NCBI GenBank assembly: GCA_020444325.1 | Contig: JAHLLD010000003.1 | Coordinates: 271,572 to 335,571, forward strand | DNA from: a bacterium | GTDB taxonomy: Bacteria > Bacteroidota > Ignavibacteria > SZUA-365 | Direction: 5' to 3' | Length of the DNA stretch: 64,000 bases | Shown: positions 16,637-26,132 of the stretch, piece after piece | Layout: every line of letters begins with the position of its first letter | Numbering within the stretch: the stretch's first letter is position 1 | Notes under the pieces: generated by a model | What the model was told of the DNA's origin: nothing | Database searches by the model: none | Seen by the model: the letters and a program-made list of their open reading frames with translations, nothing else | Made by a program: the position numbers and the translations under genes

Positions 16637-17764
16637 ATGACAGATAACAAGCTAAAAATACTGGTATTTAACTGGCAGGACCTTACAAATCCGTTAGCAG
16701 GTGGGGCTGAGGTACATCTGCACGAAGTGTTTGAAAGGTTGGCTGCGCGAGGACATGAAGTGACGCTGTACTGTCACTATTTCAAAGGGGCAAAACACGA
16801 GGAAATACGAAACGGGATACGGATTATTCGTCAAGGGGGACGATTTTTCTTCAATTTCCACGTTCCACTGGCCTATTTTCGTCGTTTTCGCAGGGAGAAT
16901 TATGATGTGGTGGTCGATGACGTCAACAAAATCCCCTTCTATACGCCTCTTTTCTGCCGTGAACCCGTCCAGGGCGTAACGCATCACCTCTTTGGAAAGA
17001 GTATTTTCCTTGAGACCGTGTTCCCTCTGGCTGCCTATGTCTACCTGATGGAACGACTCATTAAACCGGTATATCGGAAGGTGCATTTCATCATCGGTTC
17101 TCCAAGTACATCGAAAGAATACCTGGAATGGGGCTTTCCCAAGGATCAGGTATCCGTTGTTAACTACTGTGTCAACAAGCAGATATACTATCTTGATGAA
17201 AGTAATACCTATCATCGTAATCGGATTGGGTATTTCGGAAGATTGAAGAAGTACAAGTCGGTCGATCACCTGATCAGGGCGATGGACAGGCTGCGTGACG
17301 ACTATCCGGATCTTCATCTCGACATCATCGGTGATGGTGATGACAAATCCAGGCTCGAGGCGCTCACAACGGAACTGAAGCTCGGGGAACGTATCACGTT
17401 TCACGGTTTCATTGATGAGGAAGCCAAGGCTCCCCTTCTGCAGCAGATGAACTTTGTAGTGAATACGTCTTCAAAGGAAGGCTGGGGACTCACCGTCGTC
17501 GAAGCCAACGCCTGTGGCGCTCCTGTCGTCGCCGCGAATGTACCGGGACTCAGGGATTCCGTCGTCGACGGAGAGACCGGGCTGCTTTACGATTTCGGCA
17601 ATATTGACGACCTGATCGCCAAAATGAAGGTGTTTCTCGACTCCACAGAAACGCGTGACGCGTTCCGTGAGCGCGCACTGGCCTGGGCTGCGAAATTCGA
17701 CTGGGAGCACGCTGCCACCGAAACCGAGCAGCTCATCCGCCGTACCATCGCCCGCTGGCGGTAA
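16637..17764 (+). CDS. Glycosyltransferase family 4
   Basis: The 375-residue GT-B enzyme has an N-terminal block FNWQDLTNPLAGGAEVHLHE with the Gly-Gly loop. Its C-terminal donor domain has IGYFGRLKKYKSVDHLI, IGDGDDKSRLEAL, HGFIDEEAK and SKEGWGLTVVEANACGAPV, which includes the E-x7-E motif. It would transfer a sugar to a surface glycan on the cytoplasmic side. The 5' part is less GC-rich than the upstream operon, and the gene follows a repeat-bearing spacer, so it may have been added separately. It converges on ribE with only 11 bases between the stops and no visible terminator. Confidence 0.87.
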   Translation: MTDNKLKILVFNWQDLTNPLAGGAEVHLHEVFERLAARGHEVTLYCHYFKGAKHEEIRNGIRIIRQGGRFFFNFHVPLAYFRRFRRENYDVVVDDVNKIPFYTPLFCREPVQGVTHHLFGKSIFLETVFPLAAYVYLMERLIKPVYRKVHFIIGSPSTSKEYLEWGFPKDQVSVVNYCVNKQIYYLDESNTYHRNRIGYFGRLKKYKSVDHLIRAMDRLRDDYPDLHLDIIGDGDDKSRLEALTTELKLGERITFHGFIDEEAKAPLLQQMNFVVNTSSKEGWGLTVVEANACGAPVVAANVPGLRDSVVDGETGLLYDFGNIDDLIAKMKVFLDSTETRDAFRERALAWAAKFDWEHAATETEQLIRRTIARWR

Positions 17765-17775
17765 CTGGTGCTGTA

Positions 17776-18414
17776 TCAGTAACCGAGATTCTTGAGGAAG
17801 CCCTCGGTGATACCAGACTCCCCGGTGCTGGAGCGAACGTAGTTCAGGACGTATTTCCCTATCATATCGAGTTCGATGTTGACGCGTGTGCCGCGGGTGT
17901 AGGTGTGGAACAGGGTTTCCGCAAAGGTATGCGGGATGACGGAGACGCGGAAACTGCCACCGAACTTTTCAGCGACGGTCAGACTGACACCATCGACCGC
18001 GATGCTGCCGACGGGAATGATGTTCGCGGAGGCCGATTCAGGGAATGAGACTTCTACCATCCAGCTGTCATCGCGCTTTTCCGTGCCCAGAATTTCTGAT
18101 GTGAAATCCACATGGCCCTGCACGAAGTGCCCGCCCAGCTTCCCATTCGCCCTGAGTGCGCGTTCGAGGTTCACGGCTGCGCCACGCTGTAATGCACCGA
18201 GGGTGGACTTCAGCATGGTTTCCTCAACTGCTTCGACAGTGAAGCTGCGGCCGGAAAATGCGACCACCGTCAGACAGACACCGTTGATGGCGATACTGTC
18301 CCCGATGCTGCAGTCCTCAAGCGCTGTGCTTGCCTCAATTTCCAGTTTCCTGCCCTTGCCGAACGGAAGCACTGTCAGGAGGCGTCCCTGCTCTTCAATG
18401 ATACCGGTAAACAT
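17776..18414 (-). CDS. ribE: Riboflavin synthase, alpha subunit
   Basis: This 212-residue enzyme dismutates two 6,7-dimethyl-8-ribityllumazine molecules to riboflavin and a pyrimidine, the last step of the pathway. The start MFTGIIEEQG is nearly invariant in the family. Two lumazine-binding barrels are visible, about 1-97 (with GDSIAINGVCLTV) and 98-195 (with GHFVQGHVD and GSIAVDGVSLTV). ATG 18414 was chosen because homology begins there although the frame extends upstream. It lies 1 nt beyond the stop of ribD, so the two are co-transcribed. The lumazine synthase and ribBA genes are not in the window. Confidence 0.96.
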   Translation of the reverse strand: MFTGIIEEQGRLLTVLPFGKGRKLEIEASTALEDCSIGDSIAINGVCLTVVAFSGRSFTVEAVEETMLKSTLGALQRGAAVNLERALRANGKLGGHFVQGHVDFTSEILGTEKRDDSWMVEVSFPESASANIIPVGSIAVDGVSLTVAEKFGGSFRVSVIPHTFAETLFHTYTRGTRVNIELDMIGKYVLNYVRSSTGESGITEGFLKNLGY

Positions 18415-18415
18415 C

Positions 18416-19525
18416 TCAATCCTCCCGTGCTGGTCTGAGAATAGTATAGACATCGTCGCCCATGCGAAGGACGTCCTCAACGCGGAAACGCCAGGCATCG
18501 GAGAGATGCAGGGGACGCAACGCGGAAAAAGCCCCTCTTCCCTGCCCAATGATCTTTGGAGCGGTGAACACGTCCAGTCGGTCCACAAATCGTGCCCGGA
18601 GAAACGCTGAAAAGATCTCGGCTCCTCCCTCGACAAGTATGGAGCGAATCCCGTACTTGCTGTACAGCGTCGTCAGAGCCGCCTTGAGGGATGCGAATTC
18701 CATGACGTCCGTCGTGGCTTCGAGCACCTGCACTCCACGCTTGCGGAAGCGCGCGACGGACTCCCCATGCTCACGTGCGCTTTTCTTCGAGGTCACCACG
18801 ATGGTTTCATCTTTTCGTTCATCACTGAATACAACCGCGGATTGCGGAAGATTCCAGGAACGCGTAAGCACGATGCGTTTCGGGTGCCGACCCTTGATAT
18901 GACGGACGTTGAGTGATGGATTGTCCTTCCGTACGGTTTCCGCGCCGACGAGGACGGCATCGTACAGCGATCGCAGGCGATGCACTTCCGTGCGGGATTC
19001 CTCGGAGGTAATCCAGTGCGAGGTGCCTTTCATCGCAGCGATGTAGCCATCCATTGTCTGCGCGACCTTGCAGAGCACGAAGGGACGCTTTTGCACGGCG
19101 TTTACGAGATACACTTCATTGAGTGCCTCACAGCGTTCGCGCTCGACATCTTCGACTACGGCGATGCCCGCCTGGCGAAGCCGTTCGGCCCCGGAGCCAG
19201 TGACGTCGGGATTCGGATCGGGCATGCCGATGACGACTTTGCGCACTCCTGCTTCAATCAGCGCTTCGCTGCAAGGTGGCGTTTTGCCGAAATGGTTGCA
19301 GGGCTCGAGTGAGACATACACAGTGCTTCCACGCGCCTTGCTTCCGGCGTCCCGCAGGGCCTCGACTTCCGCATGCGCACCGCCGTACTGCTGATGCCAT
19401 CCCTTGCCGACAATGCGTCCGCCATTGACGATGATGCAGCCAACCATGGGATTGGGTTCGACGCTGCCGCGTCCCCGCTCCGCCAGCTGCAGGCACTTCA
19501 TCATGTACTGGCTGTCTTTTTTCAT
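18416..19525 (-). CDS. ribD: Bifunctional riboflavin deaminase/reductase
   Basis: The protein has 369 residues. The N-terminal cytidine-deaminase-like domain (1-145) has GAHAEVEAL (His51, Glu53) and PCNHFGKTPPC (Cys76, Cys85), which bind the catalytic zinc. The C-terminal reductase domain (about 147-365) starts RPFVLCKVAQTMDGYIA and binds NADPH. It converts the GTP cyclohydrolase II product to 5-amino-6-ribitylaminouracil phosphate in two steps. Length and order are normal. It begins 2 nt after the stop of the phosphodiester glycosidase gene, placing both in one operon with dxs upstream. Confidence 0.96.
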   Translation of the reverse strand: MKKDSQYMMKCLQLAERGRGSVEPNPMVGCIIVNGGRIVGKGWHQQYGGAHAEVEALRDAGSKARGSTVYVSLEPCNHFGKTPPCSEALIEAGVRKVVIGMPDPNPDVTGSGAERLRQAGIAVVEDVERERCEALNEVYLVNAVQKRPFVLCKVAQTMDGYIAAMKGTSHWITSEESRTEVHRLRSLYDAVLVGAETVRKDNPSLNVRHIKGRHPKRIVLTRSWNLPQSAVVFSDERKDETIVVTSKKSAREHGESVARFRKRGVQVLEATTDVMEFASLKAALTTLYSKYGIRSILVEGGAEIFSAFLRARFVDRLDVFTAPKIIGQGRGAFSALRPLHLSDAWRFRVEDVLRMGDDVYTILRPARED

Positions 19526-19527
19526 GG

Positions 19528-20970
19528 CTACTCGAGTCGCATGATTTTCCGAATTTTCGGGAATTCCCGTCCCGTAACAATACCCAACCGCTCGTACACC
19601 ATCAAGGCCGTGGAAATTTTTCTGCTGCCGCGATTGCCGCTCAGTGGAACACGCGTTTCTCCTTCCACAACCATGGTGGCACTGCTGCCGCCGTCAAGGT
19701 TCATCGCCTGCCAGGCACCGCGTGCAATCTGCAGCCGGGCCAGTGTGGCGAGTGGAACGCCCCTGCGCCTGTGCCTGCGATTGTAAGGTTCGACAGTGAT
19801 GAGAATCAGCGTATCACCGCTGCGGGACACACCGATGCTGCTTCTGCCGTAATGTCCCTCGACGAAGCGTGTTTTCCGGAGTCCTTCTTCTTCCCATTCC
19901 ACACTCACTTCCCCGTCGCGGACGATGCGGGGCGTGCCGCCCGTCATCTGTACGACAGGTCCAGGAACGACGGGATCGAGCCGGCTGGCTATCGAAAAGG
20001 TGTCGCCCACGAACAGTGAGGAGAACAGCGGGAAAGGGCCTTTCCCGAATGAGAGTACGCCACCGTTGTCGGGTATGGCAACGAAACCGGTGTCCATTCC
20101 CGTCACCCGACATGGGATGATCGTGTTCGCCGCAGGCGGATACAGGTAAGTGAACTGCAGTTTCAGCGTGCCGGATTCGGGACTGATCGACCACACGCTG
20201 TCCATTTTCGCCATGATCAGCGTATCGATGGCGGATTCGGAATCATCGGTGATGGTGTCACGTGAGGATTCCCGTATGCCGAGTGTGTCGATGAACGGGA
20301 CGCTGGGACCAAAAAATGACGTGTACAGTACGACTTCGGCGGAGTCGACCCTGCGGTTGAGGCGGCTGACAGGGATATCCCCGAGCCGCGTCTGCATTGT
20401 GACGTCCATGCGGAAGGTGTCAATGACCACGGTGTTGTTTTCCGTGAAAGCGACAGACGACCAGTTCTTGTATTGCCGTGCTATCAGCAGTTCTCCGTCG
20501 CTGACGGTGGGACCCATGGGATGAATCGTGCCGGCCTTCCAGAAGTTTGCGTTGCAGCCTGCCAGCACACGCACAGGGGCCACAATACTGTCGTAACGAT
20601 GCAGTATGCTGTGTACCTGTTCGAGTCCTGAAATGTGATCGAGTCCCTTCCCCAGTCTCACACCAACGAGAGGGTTTTTGAGGTCAATCTGCAGGGTATG
20701 CACGGAGAGCCGGGTCTTCGGTACGTACGCATGCGAATACAATACGCCCGGGGCCAGCTCGCGGCTGCTGTCAGGCGGCAGCGCCGTTTCGCGGTCCGGC
20801 TGAGCCTGCGCCACTGAAGGCGTCAGCAACACGGCGCAAAGGAGCATGACAGAGACAATGCTCACATGTCGCAGAAAGTGTTTTTGTGATGAGCTGCGCA
20901 CGCCATGGAATATGCGGGCCGCGAGTGTCGATGGGGCTACAGCGCGTAAAGATACGGTATGAGGATTCAT
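19528..20970 (-). CDS. Exported phosphodiester glycosidase (NAGPA-like) domain protein
   Basis: This 480-residue protein has a long N-terminal region and a hydrophobic signal segment at about 38-56 (VSIVSVMLLCAVLLTPSVAQA). The catalytic-like domain has LAGCNANFW, WSSVAFTENN and the family signature QAMNLDGGSSATMVVEG near residue 430, as in the NAGPA/DUF2233 family. Known members uncover mannose-6-phosphate or act on phosphodiester-linked sugars in bacterial envelopes. The insertion between about 190 and 310 is longer than usual. It lies between dxs and ribD with 12- and 2-nt gaps; a functional link to either pathway is not obvious. Confidence 0.8.
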   Translation of the reverse strand: MNPHTVSLRAVAPSTLAARIFHGVRSSSQKHFLRHVSIVSVMLLCAVLLTPSVAQAQPDRETALPPDSSRELAPGVLYSHAYVPKTRLSVHTLQIDLKNPLVGVRLGKGLDHISGLEQVHSILHRYDSIVAPVRVLAGCNANFWKAGTIHPMGPTVSDGELLIARQYKNWSSVAFTENNTVVIDTFRMDVTMQTRLGDIPVSRLNRRVDSAEVVLYTSFFGPSVPFIDTLGIRESSRDTITDDSESAIDTLIMAKMDSVWSISPESGTLKLQFTYLYPPAANTIIPCRVTGMDTGFVAIPDNGGVLSFGKGPFPLFSSLFVGDTFSIASRLDPVVPGPVVQMTGGTPRIVRDGEVSVEWEEEGLRKTRFVEGHYGRSSIGVSRSGDTLILITVEPYNRRHRRRGVPLATLARLQIARGAWQAMNLDGGSSATMVVEGETRVPLSGNRGSRKISTALMVYERLGIVTGREFPKIRKIMRLE

Positions 20971-20982
20971 CCTTCCGCGCGG

Positions 20983-22905
20983 TCAGGCAATATTTTCAAC
21001 AGCTGTACTGAGCGTGACACCGGCAAGATCGGCTGCAGTACGCGCAATCCCGAGCGCATCGAGATTGAGACTGCGATGCAGTTCCTCCTGCGAGCCCTGC
21101 TCGATGAACTCGTCCGGCAAACCGTGGACGCGGAGATGCATGTTCGGAAGCTTCTTCTGTGCAAAATACTCCGCAACTGCCGAACCGAAACCACCGAGCA
21201 CGGCATTGTCCTCAACAGTAAGAACGTACTGGAAGCGCGTCGCGATATCGTCAAGCAGATCGGTATCAAGTGGTTTGACGAAACGCATGTTTACGATCTC
21301 GGCGTTGATGCCGCCGTTCTGCAGCAGCTCGGCAGATTTCATGGCATACGACACCATATTGCCGACAGCGAGAATGGCAACGTCCTCGCCTTTCCGCAGA
21401 CAGACGGCTTTGCCGATCTGAACCTGCTGGAATTCCTTGCGCAATTCGAGTCCTGACGCCTTGCCGCGCGGATAGCGCAGTGCAATGGGACCCTTGTGCT
21501 CCACAGCGGTGTAAAGCATGTCGCGAAGTTCCTGTTCGTCAGCAGGCGCCATGATCACCAGTCCCGGTATGACGCGCAGATAGCTGAGATCGTACGCCCC
21601 ATGATGCGTGGGCCCATCAGCACCGACGAGTCCGCCCCGATCAATGGCGAACACGACGTGCAGATCCTGGATGGCGACATCGTGAATAACCTGGTCGAAC
21701 GCGCGCTGCAGGAACGTTGAGTAGATAGCGGTCACGGGAACGTAGCCTTCGGTGGCCATTCCGGCCGCGAAGGTCACCGCATGCTGTTCGGCGATGCCGA
21801 CATCGAAATATTTATCGGGTTCCTCACGCTGCAGTTTGTCGAGTCCGGTACCTGAAGACATCGCGGCCGTAATCCCGACGACCCTGTCGTTCTCCCGAAC
21901 GAGGTCCACCAGTGCATCGGCAAACACCGCGGTGTAGCTCGGTGCGACCGAAGCGCTTTTCGGCGACTTGCCGGTCATCTTGTCAAAGGGACTCACACCG
22001 TGAAGGTTCATGCCGTCCTTCTCAGCCGGCGCATAGCCTTTGCCCTTCTGGGTGATGACATGCACAAGGACGGGACCACTCCAGTCCTGCACTTCCTCGA
22101 AAATCTTTGTAAGCGTCACCACGTTGTGTCCGCTGATGGGACCGAAGTAACGGAAACCGAGCGCTTCAAAAAGCATTCCGGGGGTAAGAACGGACTTGAT
22201 TCCTCCCTCGAGTCGCGCTGCGACCTTACGGAGACGGTCGCCGATATGGTCGAGCTTCCCGGCGAGATCCCAGATGTTCGCGCGGAAACGGTTGTATGTC
22301 GGTGAGGCGATGATCTCGTTGAAATAATTGGAAATCGCCCAGACATTCGGTGCGATGGACATGTTGTTGTCGTTGAGGACCACAACCATATTCTTTTTCA
22401 GCAGTCCGCAGTTATTCATGGCTTCATACGCCATTCCTCCCGTCATGGCGCCGTCACCGATGACGCTCACCACACGGTAGTCTTCTCCCTTGAAATCACG
22501 CGCAACGGCGATGCCCAGCGCTGCTGAAATGGATGTGGTGGCATGTCCCGCACCAAAGACGTCGTATGGACTCTCCTTCCGCTTGAGGAAACCACTGATA
22601 CCGCCATACTGGCGAATCGTATGGAAACGATCCTTGCGTCCTGTGATAATTTTGTGCGGATACGCCTGATGGCCGACATCCCAGATAATCTTGTCTTCCG
22701 GTGTCTGGAACGCGTAATGCAGCGCGACCGCCAGTTCCACGGTTCCGAGCCCTGCACCCAGGTGTCCACCCGTACGGGCGACATTATCGATCAAAAATGT
22801 GCGGATATCCGCACAGAGCTGCCGAAGGTCGTTTGCTTCGAGCTTCCGGATATCGGAGGGATCGTTTACCCTGTCAAGAATGGGTGTATGTGATGAGGTG
22901 GACAT
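20983..22905 (-). CDS. dxs: 1-deoxy-D-xylulose-5-phosphate synthase
   Basis: The 640-residue thiamine-diphosphate enzyme condenses pyruvate and glyceraldehyde-3-phosphate in the first step of the MEP isoprenoid pathway. Visible blocks are DVGHQAYPHKIITGR, GAGHATTSISAALG, GDGAMTGGMAYEA plus LNDNNMSIAPNV (thiamine-diphosphate/Mg site), GIAEQHAVTFAAGMA (catalytic Glu) and DRGGLVGADGPTHHG. ATG 22905 (MSTSSHTPILDRV) gives the normal length; the open frame upstream runs back into xseB. It follows xseB by 25 nt, the widespread xseA-xseB-dxs order. Confidence 0.96.
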   Translation of the reverse strand: MSTSSHTPILDRVNDPSDIRKLEANDLRQLCADIRTFLIDNVARTGGHLGAGLGTVELAVALHYAFQTPEDKIIWDVGHQAYPHKIITGRKDRFHTIRQYGGISGFLKRKESPYDVFGAGHATTSISAALGIAVARDFKGEDYRVVSVIGDGAMTGGMAYEAMNNCGLLKKNMVVVLNDNNMSIAPNVWAISNYFNEIIASPTYNRFRANIWDLAGKLDHIGDRLRKVAARLEGGIKSVLTPGMLFEALGFRYFGPISGHNVVTLTKIFEEVQDWSGPVLVHVITQKGKGYAPAEKDGMNLHGVSPFDKMTGKSPKSASVAPSYTAVFADALVDLVRENDRVVGITAAMSSGTGLDKLQREEPDKYFDVGIAEQHAVTFAAGMATEGYVPVTAIYSTFLQRAFDQVIHDVAIQDLHVVFAIDRGGLVGADGPTHHGAYDLSYLRVIPGLVIMAPADEQELRDMLYTAVEHKGPIALRYPRGKASGLELRKEFQQVQIGKAVCLRKGEDVAILAVGNMVSYAMKSAELLQNGGINAEIVNMRFVKPLDTDLLDDIATRFQYVLTVEDNAVLGGFGSAVAEYFAQKKLPNMHLRVHGLPDEFIEQGSQEELHRSLNLDALGIARTAADLAGVTLSTAVENIA

Positions 22906-22930
22906 GCGAACCAGGGTTGTTTCTGGGGTA

Positions 22931-23164
22931 CTATTCTTCGTCGACGTCGAGCAGTTCGAATACGCCGTCAGACCGCTTACGTAATTCCTTGATTTTCTGT
23001 CGAGCTTCAGACAGATACGTAACACATTTTTCGACGATAACAATCCCTTCCTCGTAGAGTTTCATGCTTTCTTCGAGAGCGGTGTCATCGTCGTCCAGCT
23101 TCTGCACGATCTCGTTCAGCCGCGCAAGCTGCTTTTCGAAGGTTTCATTTGTCTTTTTCGCCAT
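22931..23164 (-). CDS. xseB: Exodeoxyribonuclease VII small subunit
   Basis: This 77-residue helical protein has the family core FEKQLARLNEIVQKL, then a Leu-Glu-Glu turn ALEESMKLYEEG and a second helix ending LSEARQKIKELR. Several copies bind each large subunit to make the single-strand exonuclease. ATG 23164 (MAKKTNETF) was chosen over an upstream in-frame ATG at 23203 because homology starts there. It overlaps the end of xseA by 20 nt, so translation is probably coupled. Confidence 0.93.
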   Translation of the reverse strand: MAKKTNETFEKQLARLNEIVQKLDDDDTALEESMKLYEEGIVIVEKCVTYLSEARQKIKELRKRSDGVFELLDVDEE

Positions 23165-24449
23165 GGTCTTCCGTTTGAAGAATATTGGCCTGCGCATTTC
23201 CATCGCGCAGAGTGAGTGAGATAAAATCGCCGGGCTGCAGCTGATGGACGGAGGTGACGGGTTCGTCGCCGCGACGTATCAACACGGCGCCCCTGCGGAA
23301 GAAGTGGGCGGGATTATGCGCCGCGAGACGCTGTTTGAGCACCTCTACGGTGTGCGTTCGTTTCTCAATGCTGCGCTCCTGAGCAGCGAGTCGCTGAGCC
23401 GCGAGCTCGATGCCATGCCGTCTGCTGTCAAGCGCCTGCTTCACGCTGCGGCGCATACGTTCGTGTCTGTCGTCAACCGTCTGAACGGCGCTGCTCAGCT
23501 GTCCTTCAAGCCGCGAAAAGGCACGGTCTCCGAGAAGCAAACGAAGCTGTTGGCGACGCGCATACAGACTGGAATCTACGAATTTCCATGCAGTAAACGT
23601 AATGTTTTCAAGGTCCCGGAGCAGTTCACTTCGTGAAGGCACCACGATCTCGCCGGCGACGGAGGGTGTGGCCGCGCGTCTGTCCGCAGCGAAATCCGCG
23701 ATGGTATAATCGACTTCATGTCCTACCGCACTGATAACGGGGATATGCGATCGAGCGATAGCACGGGCAACGATTTCCTCGTTGAATGCCCAGAGATCCT
23801 CGATCGATCCGCCTCCCCTGCCCGTAATGATGACGTCGATACCGGTATCTTTCGCGCTCAGATTATACTCATTACAGAGGTCGAGGGCGTCCGCGATCTG
23901 CTGTGCCGCGACAGCGCCCTGTACCTGGACAGGCAGCATGACCAGCTGCACGCTGGGATTCCTCCTGCGAATGACACTGATCATGTCTCGCACCGCAGCG
24001 CCTGTTTTCGATGTCACGAGCGCCACCGTGGAGGGATACGGAGGCAATGCCCGTTTCCGCGCGTCGTCGAACAACCCTTCGTCATGGAGTTTCCGCTTCA
24101 GTTTGTCAAACGCGATCTGCAATGCACCTGCGCCGCGTGGCTGCATGGCGCTGACGACAATCTGGTAATTCCCACGAGGTTCGTAGACGGTAAGACGCCC
24201 GGTGCACACAACTTCCATCCCGTTTTCCGGGCGAAAAAACACGCCTTGCGCGCTTCCGCGAAACATCACGGCTGAGAGCTGTGCGTCCACGTCCTTCAGC
24301 GTGAAGTACCAGTGGCCGGAGGAATGCCGATGAAAATTGGAGATTTCCCCGGCGACGGACACCGTGCCGAACTGGCGTTCAAGCACATCCTTGATCTGCC
24401 GCGTCAGCTGCGATATGGTGAGGATATGTTCGTCCCTGTTAGACTGCAT
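23145..24449 (-). CDS. xseA: Exodeoxyribonuclease VII large subunit
   Basis: The 434-residue protein has an N-terminal OB-fold (about 8-105) with VAGEISNFHRHSSGHWYFTL. The catalytic region follows with GRGGGSIEDLWAFNEE, PVISAVGHEVDYTIADFAADRRA and a long coiled-coil arm. It degrades single-stranded DNA in both directions, acting in mismatch repair and DNA processing with XseB. It starts the xseA-xseB-dxs-ribDE transcription unit; the 72-base gap upstream, which separates it from nadB, contains an octamer repeat. Confidence 0.95.
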   Translation of the reverse strand: MQSNRDEHILTISQLTRQIKDVLERQFGTVSVAGEISNFHRHSSGHWYFTLKDVDAQLSAVMFRGSAQGVFFRPENGMEVVCTGRLTVYEPRGNYQIVVSAMQPRGAGALQIAFDKLKRKLHDEGLFDDARKRALPPYPSTVALVTSKTGAAVRDMISVIRRRNPSVQLVMLPVQVQGAVAAQQIADALDLCNEYNLSAKDTGIDVIITGRGGGSIEDLWAFNEEIVARAIARSHIPVISAVGHEVDYTIADFAADRRAATPSVAGEIVVPSRSELLRDLENITFTAWKFVDSSLYARRQQLRLLLGDRAFSRLEGQLSSAVQTVDDRHERMRRSVKQALDSRRHGIELAAQRLAAQERSIEKRTHTVEVLKQRLAAHNPAHFFRRGAVLIRRGDEPVTSVHQLQPGDFISLTLRDGNAQANILQTEDHGEKDK

Positions 24450-24466
24450 TTATCCATTATAGGAAA

Positions 24467-24490
24467 AATGGAAGGATCGAATGATGGAAA
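24467..24490. repeat. Octanucleotide tandem repeat in the nadB-xseA gap
   Basis: Three 8-mers in register, AATGGAAG, GATCGAAT and GATGGAAA, closely match the reverse complement of the array at 16565-16596 (AATGGAAA, GATTGAAG, AATGGAAA, GATGGAAA). The array lies just upstream of xseA, in the place where its promoter would be expected. Confidence 0.5.
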
Positions 24491-24521
24491 AATCGCTGGG
24501 TACAGAGCGCAGGCAACATCA

Positions 24522-26132
24522 TCAGTCGAATAATGATAGTGTGGTGTCGATGCGATCGAGTGAGGCATCCGTCTCCGGATAGTCCGTGGTGTAATGCAAT
24601 CCCCTACTTTCACGTCTCCGTAGAGCGCTGTTGATTATCAGACTTCCCAAAAGGGTGATATTGCGCAGCTGAATGAGCTTTTCAGAGACGTGTGTGCGTT
24701 TGTAGAAGTCCTCGACTTCCTTTGTCAGGAGATCCATCCGACGCCGGGCCCGCTGAAGGCGGAGATTGGAGCGTACAATGCCCACATAATCCCACATCAG
24801 GGTGCGGACTTCCCGGCGGTTGTGAGAGATCAGTACCCATTCTTCCGTGTTATAGGTGTCGCTGTCGTCCCACGGAGCGATATCGTCAACCGGAGGAGCC
24901 GGACAGTCTTCACGCACAGTTGCGAGCGCAGCACGATTGGCAAACACCAGCGCTTCAAGAAGAGAATTGCTGGCGAGACGATTTGCTCCATGCAGGCCCG
25001 TCATCGCCGCCTCCCCGGCAACAAAGAGTCCATTGATGGTCGAGTGTCCGTCTTTATCGGTAACAACACCACCACAGGTATAATGCGCTGCTGGAACAAC
25101 GGGAACGAGATCCGTTGTAATATCGATGTTTACCTGCTTACATCTCTCGTAGATACTAGGGAATGCATCGCGTATGCTGTCAGCATCGAGATGTCGCAGA
25201 TCCAGGAATACACTCTCCTCGCCGCGTCGCTTGAGCTCGCTGTCAATGGCGCGAGCCACCACATCACGAGGGGCGAGTTCGAGACGGTCGTCGTATTTCT
25301 CCATGAATCGTTCACCCGAGCGATTTCGCAATACGGCACCGTAGCCTCGCACGGCTTCCGAGATGAGAAATGACCGTGCCTGAGGATGATGCAGTGTCGT
25401 TGGATGGAATTGGATGAATTCCATGTTGGCGACTTTTGCGCCGGCGCGGTAGGCCATGGCGATGCCGTCACCCGTTGCGATCTCAGGATTCGTCGTATGC
25501 TGATACACCTGCCCGCAGCCCCCGGCAGTGATTACCGTTGTTTTCGCCAGGTAAGGATGTACCAGGCCGGTATCCTTGTCAAGCACATACGCCCCCCAGC
25601 AATGGATATCGTCCCCCGGCATATCCGGCCGGTCACGCAGGTTGTGTTCGGTGATCAGATCGATGGCGATATGATCTTCGTACACGGTGACGTTCGGATG
25701 ATTGCGCACCGTTTCCACGAGGACGCGTTCGACTTCCCTGCCGGTATAGTCCCGGGCGTGGACGATGCGGTTGCGCGAGTGTCCGCCTTCCCTGCCCAGA
25801 TCGAGATCACCTGTGGTGCCGGAGGTAAATCCAACGCCGAGATCCAGCAGTTCCCGCACGAGAGCGGGACCTTCGCGTACCACCATTTCGACCGTGTCGG
25901 GGTGACAGAGCCCCTTCCCCGCCTGCAGCGTGTCTTCCATATGCAGCTGCATGGAATCGTCATCAGCGAAGACGGATGCAATCCCGCCCTGCGCATAATT
26001 GGTGTTCGACTCCACCGTTTCTTTCTTGGTCACGAGTGCGACGCGGCAACTGTCCGCTACCTTGAGAGTGTAGAACAGTCCGGCGATACCGCTGCCGATA
26101 ACAAGGACGTCGCTCTGATACGCTGCGTTCAT
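24522..26132 (-). CDS. nadB: L-aspartate oxidase
   Basis: The 536-residue FAD enzyme oxidises aspartate to iminoaspartate for NAD synthesis. The dinucleotide site is VLVIGSGIAGLF (about 9-20). SNTNYAQGGIASV, GREGGHSRNRIVHARDYTGRE and LHGANRLASNSLLEALVF are characteristic of NadB/fumarate-reductase flavoproteins, and the helical C-terminal domain (about 430-530) is complete. Its ATG overlaps the stop of coaE by 4 nt. NadA and NadC are not in the window. It is the last gene of the long thrS-to-nadB run on this strand. Confidence 0.95.
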   Translation of the reverse strand: MNAAYQSDVLVIGSGIAGLFYTLKVADSCRVALVTKKETVESNTNYAQGGIASVFADDDSMQLHMEDTLQAGKGLCHPDTVEMVVREGPALVRELLDLGVGFTSGTTGDLDLGREGGHSRNRIVHARDYTGREVERVLVETVRNHPNVTVYEDHIAIDLITEHNLRDRPDMPGDDIHCWGAYVLDKDTGLVHPYLAKTTVITAGGCGQVYQHTTNPEIATGDGIAMAYRAGAKVANMEFIQFHPTTLHHPQARSFLISEAVRGYGAVLRNRSGERFMEKYDDRLELAPRDVVARAIDSELKRRGEESVFLDLRHLDADSIRDAFPSIYERCKQVNIDITTDLVPVVPAAHYTCGGVVTDKDGHSTINGLFVAGEAAMTGLHGANRLASNSLLEALVFANRAALATVREDCPAPPVDDIAPWDDSDTYNTEEWVLISHNRREVRTLMWDYVGIVRSNLRLQRARRRMDLLTKEVEDFYKRTHVSEKLIQLRNITLLGSLIINSALRRRESRGLHYTTDYPETDASLDRIDTTLSLFD

